From positions 1 to 64,000 of the forward strand of contig NZ_JAGRQC010000006.1 of assembly GCF_018122655.1 (NCBI RefSeq): a stretch of 64,000 bases of DNA. The letters are read 5' to 3'. Source of the DNA: Stakelama marina. Lineage in GTDB: Bacteria; Pseudomonadota; Alphaproteobacteria; Sphingomonadales; Sphingomonadaceae. A program made the translations under genes and the position numbers. The notes under the pieces were generated by a model. It worked only from the letters and a program-made list of their open reading frames with translations, did no database searches and was not told the origin of the DNA. Of the stretch, positions 27,338 to 36,559 are shown piece after piece (position 1 is the first letter of the stretch; each line of letters opens with the position of its first letter).

Positions 27338-28827
27338 GCTTGCTCCAGTTCGGTTTCGGCGGCGCGGACCCGCAACATCGCGAGCGCGGCGAGCGCCATG
27401 ACGGCGGCGGCGAAGGCCATCGTCCAGATCGGTTCGGTAGGGAAAAACGCTTTCATGATGCTGCCCATCACGGTGGCGACGAGCAGTTGCGGCACGACAA
27501 TGAAGATGTTGAACAGGCCCATATAGATGCCGAGCTTTCGCTGCGGCAGGCTAGAGGCGAGGATCGCATAGGGCATGGCGAGGATCGAAGCCCAGGCGAT
27601 GCCGATGCCGATTTCGCTCGCGATCAGCCAGTTCGGGTCCCGGATCACGAAGAAACTGGCGAAACCGGCAGCACCGCACAACAGGCAGACGATGTGCGTC
27701 CGCGCCTTGCCGATCCGGCGGGACAGCGCCGGCAGGATCGCAAGCGCCGCGACCGCCGCCACGCCATTATAGATCGCGAACAGGACGCCGACCCAGTTTC
27801 CGCCCTCGTTATACGCAGCACTCGCCGTATCGGTGGTGCCATAGACATATTGGGCGACGACCGGCGTGGTGTAGATCCACATGATGAACAGCGCCGACCA
27901 GGTGAAGAACTGGACGAGCGCAAGCCGCTTCATGATCGGCGGCATCCCGGCGAAATCGCCGACGATATGGCTGAGCACATTGTCGGTGTTGCCGCGTTTG
28001 GCCATGAGATGCGCGGCAAGCTTGCAGCCGTCATAGGCGATCAGCAGCGCGCCGAGCAGATAGAGTTCGCGCTCGAGCGCCAGCGTGGAGACCACGATCA
28101 GCACCAGCGCACCGACCCCGGTCCAGAGGCCGAACGAAAGTTTCGCCGGCTGCGGCGTCACGAGATGCGAGGCGTCCGCCTCATCACCAAACGAGGCCAT
28201 CTCTTCCGGCGTGAACTCGCGGGTGGTGAAGACAGTCCACAACACTGCCGCGACCAGAGCCGCACCGCCGAACCAGAAACTGTAGCGCACCGTATCGGGC
28301 ACGCCGCCGCCCGCCGTTTCATTCGCGACGCCAAGATGCGCCAGCAGATAGGGAAAGATCGACCCGACCACCGCACCCGCACCGATAAAGGCGGTCTGGA
28401 CGGCATAACCGGCGGTGTGCTGGTCACGCCGCAACTGGTCGCCGACAAACGCGCGGAAGGGCTCCATCGACACATTCAGCGATGCGTCGAGCATCCACAG
28501 CATCATCGCCGCAAACCAGATGGCGGGCGATTCGGGCATGGCGAACAGCGCGATGCCCGCGAGAACTGCCCCGGCCAGGAAATAGGGTCGCCTGCGGCCG
28601 AGCCGCGTCCAGGTGCGATCCGAATAATGACCGATGATCGGCTGAACGATCAGACCCGTCAAAGGGGCTGCGATCCAGAGCACGGACAGCTTGTCGAGCG
28701 ATTCGCCCAGCGACTGGAAAATGCGGCTCATATTCGCGTTTTGCAGCGCGAAGCCGATCTGGATTCCGAAGAACCCGAAGCTGAGATTCCACAATCCCGC
28801 CAGACTTTGGCGCGGCTTTTCGGTCAT
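27334..28827 (-). CDS. MFS sugar transporter, SLC45/maltose type
   Basis: This 497-residue, 12-helix protein resembles SLC45-type sucrose/maltose:H+ symporters such as Caulobacter MalY. Typical signs are LSFGFFGIQIGFALQNANMSRIF at the N-terminus (quoted in part), PIIGHYSDRTWTRLGRRRPYF after helix 2, and MLWMLDASLNVSMEPFRAFVGD in helix 4-5. It should import maltose or maltodextrin fragments across the inner membrane. The start follows AGGGAGAG. It is the first gene of a two-gene operon with the exported amylase. A palindrome at 28921-28932, 94 bases upstream, is a probable LacI-family operator. Confidence 0.9.
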   Translation of the reverse strand: MTEKPRQSLAGLWNLSFGFFGIQIGFALQNANMSRIFQSLGESLDKLSVLWIAAPLTGLIVQPIIGHYSDRTWTRLGRRRPYFLAGAVLAGIALFAMPESPAIWFAAMMLWMLDASLNVSMEPFRAFVGDQLRRDQHTAGYAVQTAFIGAGAVVGSIFPYLLAHLGVANETAGGGVPDTVRYSFWFGGAALVAAVLWTVFTTREFTPEEMASFGDEADASHLVTPQPAKLSFGLWTGVGALVLIVVSTLALERELYLLGALLIAYDGCKLAAHLMAKRGNTDNVLSHIVGDFAGMPPIMKRLALVQFFTWSALFIMWIYTTPVVAQYVYGTTDTASAAYNEGGNWVGVLFAIYNGVAAVAALAILPALSRRIGKARTHIVCLLCGAAGFASFFVIRDPNWLIASEIGIGIAWASILAMPYAILASSLPQRKLGIYMGLFNIFIVVPQLLVATVMGSIMKAFFPTEPIWTMAFAAAVMALAALAMLRVRAAETELEQA

Positions 28828-28920
28828 CGTCTCTCCCTGGCGGATATGCCCGGATCTTGTGCGCCCGGTGTCTGATGAAGCCGAAGCTTGCCCGAGCGCC
28901 GGAGGCGCGGCAATGGCGGC

Positions 28921-28932
28921 GCATACGAATAC
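28921..28932. promoter_or_regulatory. Probable LacI-family operator upstream of the MFS-amylase operon
   Basis: GCATACGAATAC matches 10 of 12 positions of the perfect palindrome GCATACGTATGC found in the lacI-receptor intergenic region. It lies 94 bases before the transporter start codon, a sensible place for repression. Confidence 0.6.
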
Positions 28933-28998
28933 AGGCGATGACCGGGGTGCGGCGTTGCCCGACGCAACCCCTGTCGCAACGCCGATTTCATGGGTTGT

Positions 28999-30048
28999 TC
29001 AGCGCGCGGCGACGCTGCTTTCCCGCACCACCAGCCGGGTCGGCAGCGCGCGCGTTTCCGGCTGTTCGTCGGAAAGCTGTGCGAGCAGCGCCGTCACCAG
29101 CGCCTCGCCCGCCGCGCGCGTATCCTGCGTTACCGTCGTGAGCGGCGGCGTGGTCAGCGATGCTGCCGCGATGTCATCGAACCCGGCGATCGCGACGTCG
29201 CCCGGTACCTCGAACCCCTGCGCCTGAAGCGCCCGCATCGCCCCGATGGCGATCGAATCGCTGGCGGCGAAGATCGCATCATAGCTGGCACCGCGCCGCG
29301 CGAGTTCCGCCACTGCCTCGGCACCCGCAGCCTGTGTCGTGACGGCATCGACCTGCAATGCCGGATCGGGCTCGATCCCGGCTTCGCGCAATGCGCGTAC
29401 ATAGCCGCGATGCCGTTCCTCGAATTCGGGATAATGGCTGTCAGCGTGCCCCAGAAAGGCGATCCGGCGGCGCCCCTGCCCGATGAGATGCTGCGCGGCC
29501 ATCGCGCCCCCGCCTTCATTGTCGGAGCCGAGCGTGCAGCCGGTCGCGTCTTGGCTGAGCGCGCCCCAGCGGACGAAGTGCGTGCCCTGCTTCACCAGAT
29601 GCGCGAGCCGCGCCTGATACGCCTCGTAATCGCCATAGCCGAGCAGGATAATGCCATCGGCCTTGTGACTGTCCTGATAATCGACATGCCAGTCGCCGGA
29701 GAGCTGCTGGAAGGAAATCAGCAGGTCGTAGCCGGCGGCCGCGGCGCTGCGCGTGATCGACCCCAGCATCGACAGAAAGAAGGGGTTGATCATCGATTCG
29801 TCGGGCGTGGGATCTTCGAACAACAGCAGCGCGAGCGTGTTCGTCGCCTGGCGGCGCAGGCTGGATGCGTTCTTGTCGACCGCATAATTGAGCTGGCGGG
29901 CAATCGCCTCGATCCGCGCGCGGGTTTGCGGATTGACGTCCTTGCTCCCGCGCAACGCGCGCGAGACGGTCGGTTGCGACACGCCCGCAAGCTGCGCGAT
30001 ATCCAGCGATGTCGGCCGTCTAGCCAACCCCGAACGCACTCCCGTCAT
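28999..30048 (-). CDS. LacI-family transcriptional regulator
   Basis: This 349-residue repressor starts MTGVRSGLARRPTSLDIAQLAG at 30048, with GGGGCAGAGG directly upstream; another Met eight codons earlier is possible. The helix-turn-helix is SLDIAQLAGVSQPTVSRALRG, followed by the hinge ARIEAIARQLNY. The rest is a periplasmic-binding-like sugar domain with IILLGYGDYEAYQ, RRIAFLGHADSH and AGFDDIAAASLTTPPLTTV. By context it senses maltose or a maltodextrin and controls the neighbouring glucan genes, and probably itself. It is divergent from the TonB-dependent receptor, with two palindromic sites between them. Confidence 0.93.
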   Translation of the reverse strand: MTGVRSGLARRPTSLDIAQLAGVSQPTVSRALRGSKDVNPQTRARIEAIARQLNYAVDKNASSLRRQATNTLALLLFEDPTPDESMINPFFLSMLGSITRSAAAAGYDLLISFQQLSGDWHVDYQDSHKADGIILLGYGDYEAYQARLAHLVKQGTHFVRWGALSQDATGCTLGSDNEGGGAMAAQHLIGQGRRRIAFLGHADSHYPEFEERHRGYVRALREAGIEPDPALQVDAVTTQAAGAEAVAELARRGASYDAIFAASDSIAIGAMRALQAQGFEVPGDVAIAGFDDIAAASLTTPPLTTVTQDTRAAGEALVTALLAQLSDEQPETRALPTRLVVRESSVAAR

Positions 30049-30097
30049 CCTCTGCCCCTGCCCCGTCCCCATCGGCGGAGTCGTTTAGAGCATAACC

Positions 30098-30109
30098 GCA
30101 TACGTATGC
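30098..30109. promoter_or_regulatory. Probable LacI-family operator 1
   Basis: GCATACGTATGC is a perfect 12-base palindrome in the divergent region between lacI and the TonB-dependent receptor. It has a central CG pair, as usual for LacI-family operators. Its centre is 18 bases from that of the second site. Confidence 0.75.
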
Positions 30110-30115
30110 TGTCCT

Positions 30116-30127
30116 GAATACGTATGC
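30116..30127. promoter_or_regulatory. Probable LacI-family operator 2
   Basis: GAATACGTATGC differs at one position from the perfect palindrome at 30098-30109. Two copies spaced 18 bases centre to centre suggest cooperative binding or control of both divergent promoters. Confidence 0.7.
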
Positions 30128-30265
30128 CGCCCCCTATGGCTACGCCGACGGGCGAAATATAGCCAGCCTCCACCAACGGCGCAGGAAAGACGCCGGGACA
30201 TATTTTCGGACAGGATGCGCGCGGCGCCGGGGGCGCGAGCGCGATTGAGGCAAGGGGACATTTCC

Positions 30266-33106
30266 ATGAATAATCCGTTCGCACGGCTCGCGGCGCGCGA
30301 GTTCCTTTCGTGCAGCAGCCGCGCGGTACTCGGCGCTTCGCTGGCGCTGACCTGCGCCGCGCCGGCTTTCGCGCAGGACACCACCGCCGCCGACCAGAAT
30401 ACGACCGCCCAGGCCGACGCGACAGCGCAAGGCGACAGTGCGGGCCAGGCGATCGTCGTTACCGGCATCCGCGCCTCGCTCGACAAATCGGCGGAAATCA
30501 AGCGGACCTCGACGATGATCGTCGACTCGGTCTCGGCCGAGGATATCGGCAAGCTGCCCGACGTTTCGATCGCGGATTCGCTGGCACGTCTGCCCGGCGT
30601 TACCGCGCAGCGTCTCGAAGGGCGCGATCAGCGCCTGTCGATCCGCGGCCTTGGCCCCGATTTCGGCACGACGCTGCTCAACGGTCGCGAACAGGTCACC
30701 GTCGGCGACAATCGCGGCGTCGAATATGACCAGTATCCGTCGGAATTCTTCCAGAACGTCAATGTGTACAAGAGCGCGAACGCGTCGCTGATCGCGGCCG
30801 GCATCTCCGGCACCGTCGATCTGCGCATGCTGCGCCCGCTCGATTATCACAAGCGCGTCGTGACCGCGAATGCACGCGGGCAGATGAACGGTACCGACAA
30901 GCTGAACCCCGATGGCACGCGCTACGGCTATCGCCTGACGGGCACGTATATCGACCAGTTCGCCGGCGATACGCTCGGCATCGCGCTCGGCGTATCGGCG
31001 ACTTCGGCGCCGACGCAATATACCCGCTACAACGCCTGGGGCTTTCCCACCGATTCGAACGGCGACCTGATCCTCGGCGGTGCCAAGCCCTATGTGCAGT
31101 CGAACCTGCTCGACCGCATCGGCGCGGTCGGCACGATCGAATATCAGCCGAGCGAAGCATGGCATTCGACGCTGGACGTGCTCTATTCGCACTTCTCCGA
31201 AACGCAGCGCCTGCGCGGCATCGAATTTCCGTTGGTCTGGGGCGGCGTTCCCTACACGGTCAATTCGGCCAATGACGGCTTCGTAGAATCGGCTACCTTC
31301 ACCGATGTTCACGGTGTCCAGCGCAACGATTATAACAAGCGCACCGCCGACAATTATTCGATCGGCTGGAACAACGTGTTCGAGGTCGCGGACGGCCTGC
31401 ACTTCACGGTCGACGCCAGCTGGTCGCATGCCGACCGCACCGACTTCCTGCTCGAAACCTATAGCGGCACCGGGTACAACAAGTCGGGACCGGGCGACAC
31501 CGTCACGATCACGCGCAATTCGGACGGCACGTTCCGTATCGAGCCGACGCTCGATTATACCGACACCGGCACCTTCAAGATCACCGATCCGCAAGGCTGG
31601 GGCTATAACGGCACGCAGCCCGTCGTGCAGGCCGGATTCCTCAACCGCCCGAGCTTCAAGGACGACCTGAAATCGCTGCGCGCCAGCCTGAACGGCGACA
31701 TCTATGGCAGCGTGTTTTCGAGCTGGGAGGTCGGCGCCAACTACAGCCGCCGCAAGAAGACCTCGGCCTATACCTCCTACTTCCTCTGCCCCAAGGGCGG
31801 CGGCACCGATTGCACGGTCGCCAGCGGCACGCCGACATCCGCACCGGTACCGAGCGAAGCCGTGCTGAACGGCACGACGCAGCTAAACTATCTGGGCGTT
31901 CCGGGTGTGCTGACGATCGATCCGCTCTACATCTACAACAATGTGCTGAACGCGGTTTACGACAACCGTCCGGTTTCGCTGGTTCGCGACAATACGGTCA
32001 CCGAAAATGTCTGGACCGGCTATGCGATGCTCAACCTGAACGGCATGGCCGGCGGGAAGAAGCTGAAGGGCTCTATCGGCCTGCAGGTCGTCCATACCAA
32101 GCAAAGCTCGAACGGCAGCATCTCTAACTTCTCCGACGGTGTCGTGACGGTCCTTCCGGCATCGGATAGCGTGAGCTACACCGACTTCCTGCCCAGCGCG
32201 ACGATGTCGGTCGAACTCCTGCCGCTGACCTATGTCAAAATGGGTGCGTCTCAGACGATGGTGCGTCCGCGCATGGATCAGGAACGCGTCAACCGCGAGC
32301 TGGGCATCGATCCGTCGAACGTCGGCCTGGGCGGCGGTCCGCAGTACAGCCCGTTCAGCTTCAACGGCGGCAATGTGAACCTGCGCCCCTACAAGTCGAT
32401 CAATATCGACCTGTCGCTGGAAAAATACTTTGCGGGCGGCGGCTATATTGCGATTGCCGGCTACTACAAGGCGCTCAGCGATTACGTCGACAGCAATGCC
32501 AGCGTCGCCTATGACTTCAGCGATTATCTGTATCTCGCACCGCAGGCGGTCCGCGATACGATCATCAACAGCGGCGGTCAGATCGGCCTGAACAAGCGCC
32601 CCGAGAACAGCGGAAGCGGTTACCTGCAGGGTGTGGAGGCAACGCTGTCGCTACCCTTCTCCGAAATCACGCCCGCGCTCGACGGGTTCGGCTTCTTCGG
32701 CAGCGCATCCTATACCGACAGCTCGATCAAGCTGGGGAGCAATCCCACCGAATCGATCACACTGCCGGGTCTTTCGGACTGGGTGTTGAACGCCTCCGCC
32801 TATTACGAGAAGAGCGGTTTCCAGGCACGGGTCAACTATCGCCGCCGTTCGTCCTTCCTGGGTGAGGTTGCCGGCCTTTCGGCCAACCCGACCTTCCGAA
32901 CGGTTCGCGGCGAAGGCATCGTCGATGCCCAGATCGGGTACGAGTTCCAGGAAGGTTCCTCGCTCGCCGGTCTGTCGATCATGCTCCAAGGCAAGAACCT
33001 GACCGATCAGCCGTTCGTCACCTATCAGAATGACGACGAGCGCCAGGTCATCGATTACCAGCGTTACGGCCGCGAATATTATGTGAGCGTCGGCTACAAA
33101 TTCTGA
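30266..33106 (+). CDS. TonB-dependent receptor, maltodextrin-type
   Basis: This 946-residue outer-membrane protein starts MNNPFARLAAREF at 30266, behind AAGGGGA. A signal peptide ends near APAFAQ. A TonB box-like IVVTGIRASL follows, then the plug (IGKLPDVSIADSLARLPGV, RLSIRGLGPDF) and a large beta-barrel ending VSVGYKF with the terminal Phe. The wording is that of the TonB-Xanth-Caul subfamily, which includes Caulobacter MalA for maltodextrins. It should bring oligosaccharides into the periplasm using TonB energy. It is the first gene of the plus-strand operon and is followed by a terminator-like hairpin, so it is probably made in excess over the downstream enzymes. Confidence 0.93.
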   Translation: MNNPFARLAAREFLSCSSRAVLGASLALTCAAPAFAQDTTAADQNTTAQADATAQGDSAGQAIVVTGIRASLDKSAEIKRTSTMIVDSVSAEDIGKLPDVSIADSLARLPGVTAQRLEGRDQRLSIRGLGPDFGTTLLNGREQVTVGDNRGVEYDQYPSEFFQNVNVYKSANASLIAAGISGTVDLRMLRPLDYHKRVVTANARGQMNGTDKLNPDGTRYGYRLTGTYIDQFAGDTLGIALGVSATSAPTQYTRYNAWGFPTDSNGDLILGGAKPYVQSNLLDRIGAVGTIEYQPSEAWHSTLDVLYSHFSETQRLRGIEFPLVWGGVPYTVNSANDGFVESATFTDVHGVQRNDYNKRTADNYSIGWNNVFEVADGLHFTVDASWSHADRTDFLLETYSGTGYNKSGPGDTVTITRNSDGTFRIEPTLDYTDTGTFKITDPQGWGYNGTQPVVQAGFLNRPSFKDDLKSLRASLNGDIYGSVFSSWEVGANYSRRKKTSAYTSYFLCPKGGGTDCTVASGTPTSAPVPSEAVLNGTTQLNYLGVPGVLTIDPLYIYNNVLNAVYDNRPVSLVRDNTVTENVWTGYAMLNLNGMAGGKKLKGSIGLQVVHTKQSSNGSISNFSDGVVTVLPASDSVSYTDFLPSATMSVELLPLTYVKMGASQTMVRPRMDQERVNRELGIDPSNVGLGGGPQYSPFSFNGGNVNLRPYKSINIDLSLEKYFAGGGYIAIAGYYKALSDYVDSNASVAYDFSDYLYLAPQAVRDTIINSGGQIGLNKRPENSGSGYLQGVEATLSLPFSEITPALDGFGFFGSASYTDSSIKLGSNPTESITLPGLSDWVLNASAYYEKSGFQARVNYRRRSSFLGEVAGLSANPTFRTVRGEGIVDAQIGYEFQEGSSLAGLSIMLQGKNLTDQPFVTYQNDDERQVIDYQRYGREYYVSVGYKF

Positions 33107-33119
33107 TTCTCCCCCCTGG

Positions 33120-33156
33120 GACGGCGGGCGCATGTTGCCCGCCGTCTCGACTTTTT
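33120..33156 (+). terminator. Terminator-like hairpin between receptor and halogenase genes
   Basis: GACGGCGGGC pairs perfectly with GCCCGCCGTC (10 bp, 7-base loop) and is followed by TCGACTTTTT. It lies 13 bases after the receptor stop. Since the downstream genes share the locus function, it is probably a partial terminator that sets the ratio of receptor to enzymes. Confidence 0.8.
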
Positions 33157-33227
33157 GGGCGTGGGCATCGACGATGGTCACGCCCCGGGAGGCATGGGAT
33201 CGCAATCCGGCGAAGAGGGGTAGCGAC

Positions 33228-34748
33228 ATGACAGGCTCCGCTCCGATCAGGATCGTAATCGCCGGTGGTGGCACCGCCGGATGGATGGCGGCGGCAAGCT
33301 TTGCCCGTTTCCTCGAAAGCGGTTTCGACATCACGCTGGTCGAATCGGACGCGATCGGCACGGTCGGCGTGGGCGAAGCGACCATCCCGCAGATCCGGCT
33401 GTTCAACGATGCGCTGGGCCTGGACGAAGATGCGTTCCTCCGCGCGACGCATGGCACCTACAAGCTGGCGATCGAGTTCGTCGACTGGCTCCGGCCCGGC
33501 AGCCGGTACATGCATGCATTCGGCGATGTCGGGCGCGACGTCGGACTGCTGCCCTTTCAGCAATATTGGCTGCGCGCGGTCGCAGAGGGACGCGCGAGGC
33601 CCGAACTGGCGCCCTATTCGCTGAACAATGTGGCGGCGCTTGCCGGCAAGATGCAACGCGGCCGCCCCCGCACCGCCCAGGTGTTGCCGGACATGCCCTA
33701 CGCCTTTCACTTCGACGCCACGCTCTATGCGCGGCACCTGCGCAGCTACGCCGAAGCGCGCGGCGTCCGGCGCGTCGAAGGCAGGATCGAACAGGTTCGC
33801 CGCGACGGCGAAAGCGGCGATGCCGCGGCGCTCACGCTCGACGGCGGGCGCGAGATCGCGGGCGACTTCTTCATCGACTGTACCGGCTTTCACGCGCTGC
33901 TGATCGGCGAAGCGCTGGGGGCCGGCTATGACGACTGGACGCACTGGCTGCCGTGCGACCGCGCGCAGGCGGTGCCATCGTCGCGCGCCGAGGATTTCAC
34001 CCCCTATACTCGCTCCACCGCGCACCGCGCCGGCTGGCAATGGCGGATCCCTCTGCAGCATCGCACCGGAAACGGCATCGTGTATTCGAGCGCGCATCTG
34101 AGCGACGACGAAGCGAGCGCGATGCTGCTGCAAAATGTCGAGGGCGAAGCGCAGGGCGACCCGCGCGTCATCCCCTTCACCACCGGAAAGCGGCGCGAGA
34201 TGTGGAAGCACAATGTCGTCGCGATGGGGCTGTCGGCGGGCTTCATGGAGCCGCTTGAATCGACGAGCATCCACATGATCCAGTCAGCGATCTCTCGCCT
34301 CTTGAAGCTGCTTCCCGGCCGGACCGCAGTGCAGGCCGATCGCGACGAGTTCAACCGGCAGAGCGACTTCGAATGGGAGCGCATCCGCGACTTCCTGATC
34401 CTCCATTACCACGCCAACGAGCGCGAGGAACCCTTCTGGCAAGCCTGCCGAGAGATGGCGCTGCCCGACGCGCTTGCGGCCAAGATCGCGCTGTGGCGCG
34501 GCAGCGGCCACATCACGCGCGAGCATGAGGAACTGTTTACCGAGGTCGGCTGGCTGCAGGTATTTGTCGGCCAGGGCATGATGCCGCGCGGCCACCATCC
34601 CATCGCCGACGCCATCCCCGGCGACGATCTGAGCGAGTATATGTCGATGATAGAGCAACTAAACGCGCGCGAGGTCGCGCAGATGCCCGGCCATGCCGAC
34701 TTCATCGCGCAGCATTGCGCCGCGCGCCAAAAAACGGTGTCGGCATGA
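33228..34748 (+). CDS. Flavin-dependent tryptophan halogenase family protein
   Basis: This 506-residue protein has an N-terminal FAD-binding motif (IVIAGGGTAGWMAAA) and GVGEATIP. TYKLAIEF holds the catalytic Lys, AGWQWRIPL is the WxWxIP motif, and GLSAGFMEPLESTSIHMI includes the catalytic Glu region. All known active-site features of the family are present, so it should bind FAD and may halogenate a substrate. Family copies are often found beside TonB receptors and glycan genes in sphingomonads, Caulobacter and Xanthomonas, where no role is established to my knowledge. The ATG at 33228 is chosen over earlier in-frame codons for its GAGGGG and homology start. The gene overlaps the next by four bases. 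Confidence 0.92.
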   Translation: MTGSAPIRIVIAGGGTAGWMAAASFARFLESGFDITLVESDAIGTVGVGEATIPQIRLFNDALGLDEDAFLRATHGTYKLAIEFVDWLRPGSRYMHAFGDVGRDVGLLPFQQYWLRAVAEGRARPELAPYSLNNVAALAGKMQRGRPRTAQVLPDMPYAFHFDATLYARHLRSYAEARGVRRVEGRIEQVRRDGESGDAAALTLDGGREIAGDFFIDCTGFHALLIGEALGAGYDDWTHWLPCDRAQAVPSSRAEDFTPYTRSTAHRAGWQWRIPLQHRTGNGIVYSSAHLSDDEASAMLLQNVEGEAQGDPRVIPFTTGKRREMWKHNVVAMGLSAGFMEPLESTSIHMIQSAISRLLKLLPGRTAVQADRDEFNRQSDFEWERIRDFLILHYHANEREEPFWQACREMALPDALAAKIALWRGSGHITREHEELFTEVGWLQVFVGQGMMPRGHHPIADAIPGDDLSEYMSMIEQLNAREVAQMPGHADFIAQHCAARQKTVSA

Positions 34749-36559
34749 TCGGCGCGGCACTGCTGGCGGCGCTCCTCGCAAGCGCACCGGCCACCGACAC
34801 GACGGCACAGTTGCGCGAACGGCCACCCGAGGACGAAGTAATCTATTTCGTCCTTCCCGACCGGTTTGAAAACGGCGATCCGGCAAACGACCGCGGCGGC
34901 CTGAAGGGCGACCGGCTGAAAACCGGATACGACCCGACCGACAAGGGATTTTATCACGGCGGCGACCTGAAAGGGCTGACCGACCGGCTCGATTATCTGC
35001 AAGGCCTTGGCATCACCGCGATCTGGGTGGCGCCGATCTTCAAGAACAAGCCCGTCCAAGGCCCGAAGGGTCAGGAAAGCGCGGGCTATCACGGCTATTG
35101 GGTGACCGACTTCACCCGCGTCGATCCGCATTTCGGCACCAATGCCGATTTCCGGACCTTCGTGAACGCCGCGCATGCGCGCGGGATGAAGGTCTATATG
35201 GACATCATCGCCAACCACACCGCCGACGTGATCCAGTACCGCGAGTGCCAGAAGCAGCCGGACTGCCCCTATCGGCCAAAGGGCGAATATCCCTATTCGA
35301 CGCGCGGCGACAGCGACGGCGCACGCATCAACAGGGGTTTCCTGGGCGACGACCGGCAGACCGCGGCCAATTTCGCGAAGCTGACCGACCCGCGCTGGGC
35401 CTATACGCCGTTCGTGCCGAAGGACGAGCGCAACGTGAAAGTCCCCGCCTGGCTCAACGATCCGATCTATTACCACAATCGCGGCAACTCGACCTTCGAG
35501 GGCGAGAGCGCGACCTATGGCGATTTCGCCGGACTCGACGATCTGATGACCGAAAATCCGCGCGTGGTTTCGGGCTTCATCGACATTTTCGGCGCGTGGA
35601 TCGACAATTTCGGCATCGACGGCTTTCGCATCGACACCGCCCGGCATGTGAACCCCGAATTCTGGCAGCAATTCGCACCCGCGATGCTGGCGCGGGCCAA
35701 GGCCGACGGCATACCCAATTTCCACATTTTCGGAGAGGTCTATAGCGAGGCGGTCGATCCGGGGTATCTCGCCGAATATACGCGGCGCGACAAACTGCCC
35801 GCCGTGCTCGATTTCGCCTTTCAGGCTGCTGCGCGCGACCTGCTGTCTGGCAAGACGGGCACCGATATCTACGCCAGGCTGATCGCCGGCGACGTGCTGT
35901 ACGAAGGCGGAGAAAAGACCGCGCGCCGGCTGCCGATCTTTCTGGGCAACCACGATATGGGCCGGATGGGCCACATGCTCGACGAGGCGTTTCCCGATGC
36001 GAGCGAAGCCGAGCGGCTGAAGCGGCTGATGCTCGGCAACGTCCTGATGTTCACCTCACGCGGGGTACCGGTCGTCTATTCGGGCGACGAGCAAGGCTTT
36101 ACCGGCGATGGCGGCGATCAGGCCGCGCGCGAGGACATGTTCGCGAGCAAGGTCGCGAGCTATGACGACAATGATCTGGTCGGCACCGCAGCCACCACCG
36201 CGACGGAAAATTTCGACACCGCGCATCCGCTTTACCGGCAGATCGCCGCGCTTTCGGCGATCCGGCGCGCCAATCCGGCACTGATGGACGGGCGCACCGT
36301 CATTCGCGAGACATCGAAAGAGCCGGGAATGCTCGCCTATACGCGCGGCGCCGATGACGGGCATGAAATCCTCGTCGCGATCAACAGCTCGACCGAAAGC
36401 ATCACGCGCGACGTAGCGGTCGGCGTGCTGTCGGCCCGATTCACCACGCTTGCGGGACAATGCCCCGCCGCCGCCGCGGCTCCGGGCAGCGTTACCGTCA
36501 CCCTCCCCCCGCTCGGCTATGCGATCTGCCGGGCAGAACCTTCCCAGGACAGCCAGTGA
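34745..36559 (+). CDS. Exported GH13 alpha-glucan hydrolase (cyclomaltodextrinase/neopullulanase-like)
   Basis: This 604-residue protein begins MIGAALLAALLASAPATDT, a short signal peptide. GH13 motifs are IYFVLPDRFENGD, VYMDIIANHTADV, GIDGFRIDTARHVN (nucleophile Asp), FHIFGEVY (Glu) and FLGNHDMGRM (Asp). A C-terminal beta domain ends GYAICRAEPSQDSQ. The domain layout and DRFENGDPAND near the N-terminus fit exported amylases or cyclodextrin-type enzymes. It should cut maltodextrins in the periplasm after import by the receptor. The start overlaps the halogenase stop (ATGA), and its end overlaps the next gene (GTGA). Confidence 0.93.
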   Translation: MIGAALLAALLASAPATDTTAQLRERPPEDEVIYFVLPDRFENGDPANDRGGLKGDRLKTGYDPTDKGFYHGGDLKGLTDRLDYLQGLGITAIWVAPIFKNKPVQGPKGQESAGYHGYWVTDFTRVDPHFGTNADFRTFVNAAHARGMKVYMDIIANHTADVIQYRECQKQPDCPYRPKGEYPYSTRGDSDGARINRGFLGDDRQTAANFAKLTDPRWAYTPFVPKDERNVKVPAWLNDPIYYHNRGNSTFEGESATYGDFAGLDDLMTENPRVVSGFIDIFGAWIDNFGIDGFRIDTARHVNPEFWQQFAPAMLARAKADGIPNFHIFGEVYSEAVDPGYLAEYTRRDKLPAVLDFAFQAAARDLLSGKTGTDIYARLIAGDVLYEGGEKTARRLPIFLGNHDMGRMGHMLDEAFPDASEAERLKRLMLGNVLMFTSRGVPVVYSGDEQGFTGDGGDQAAREDMFASKVASYDDNDLVGTAATTATENFDTAHPLYRQIAALSAIRRANPALMDGRTVIRETSKEPGMLAYTRGADDGHEILVAINSSTESITRDVAVGVLSARFTTLAGQCPAAAAAPGSVTVTLPPLGYAICRAEPSQDSQ

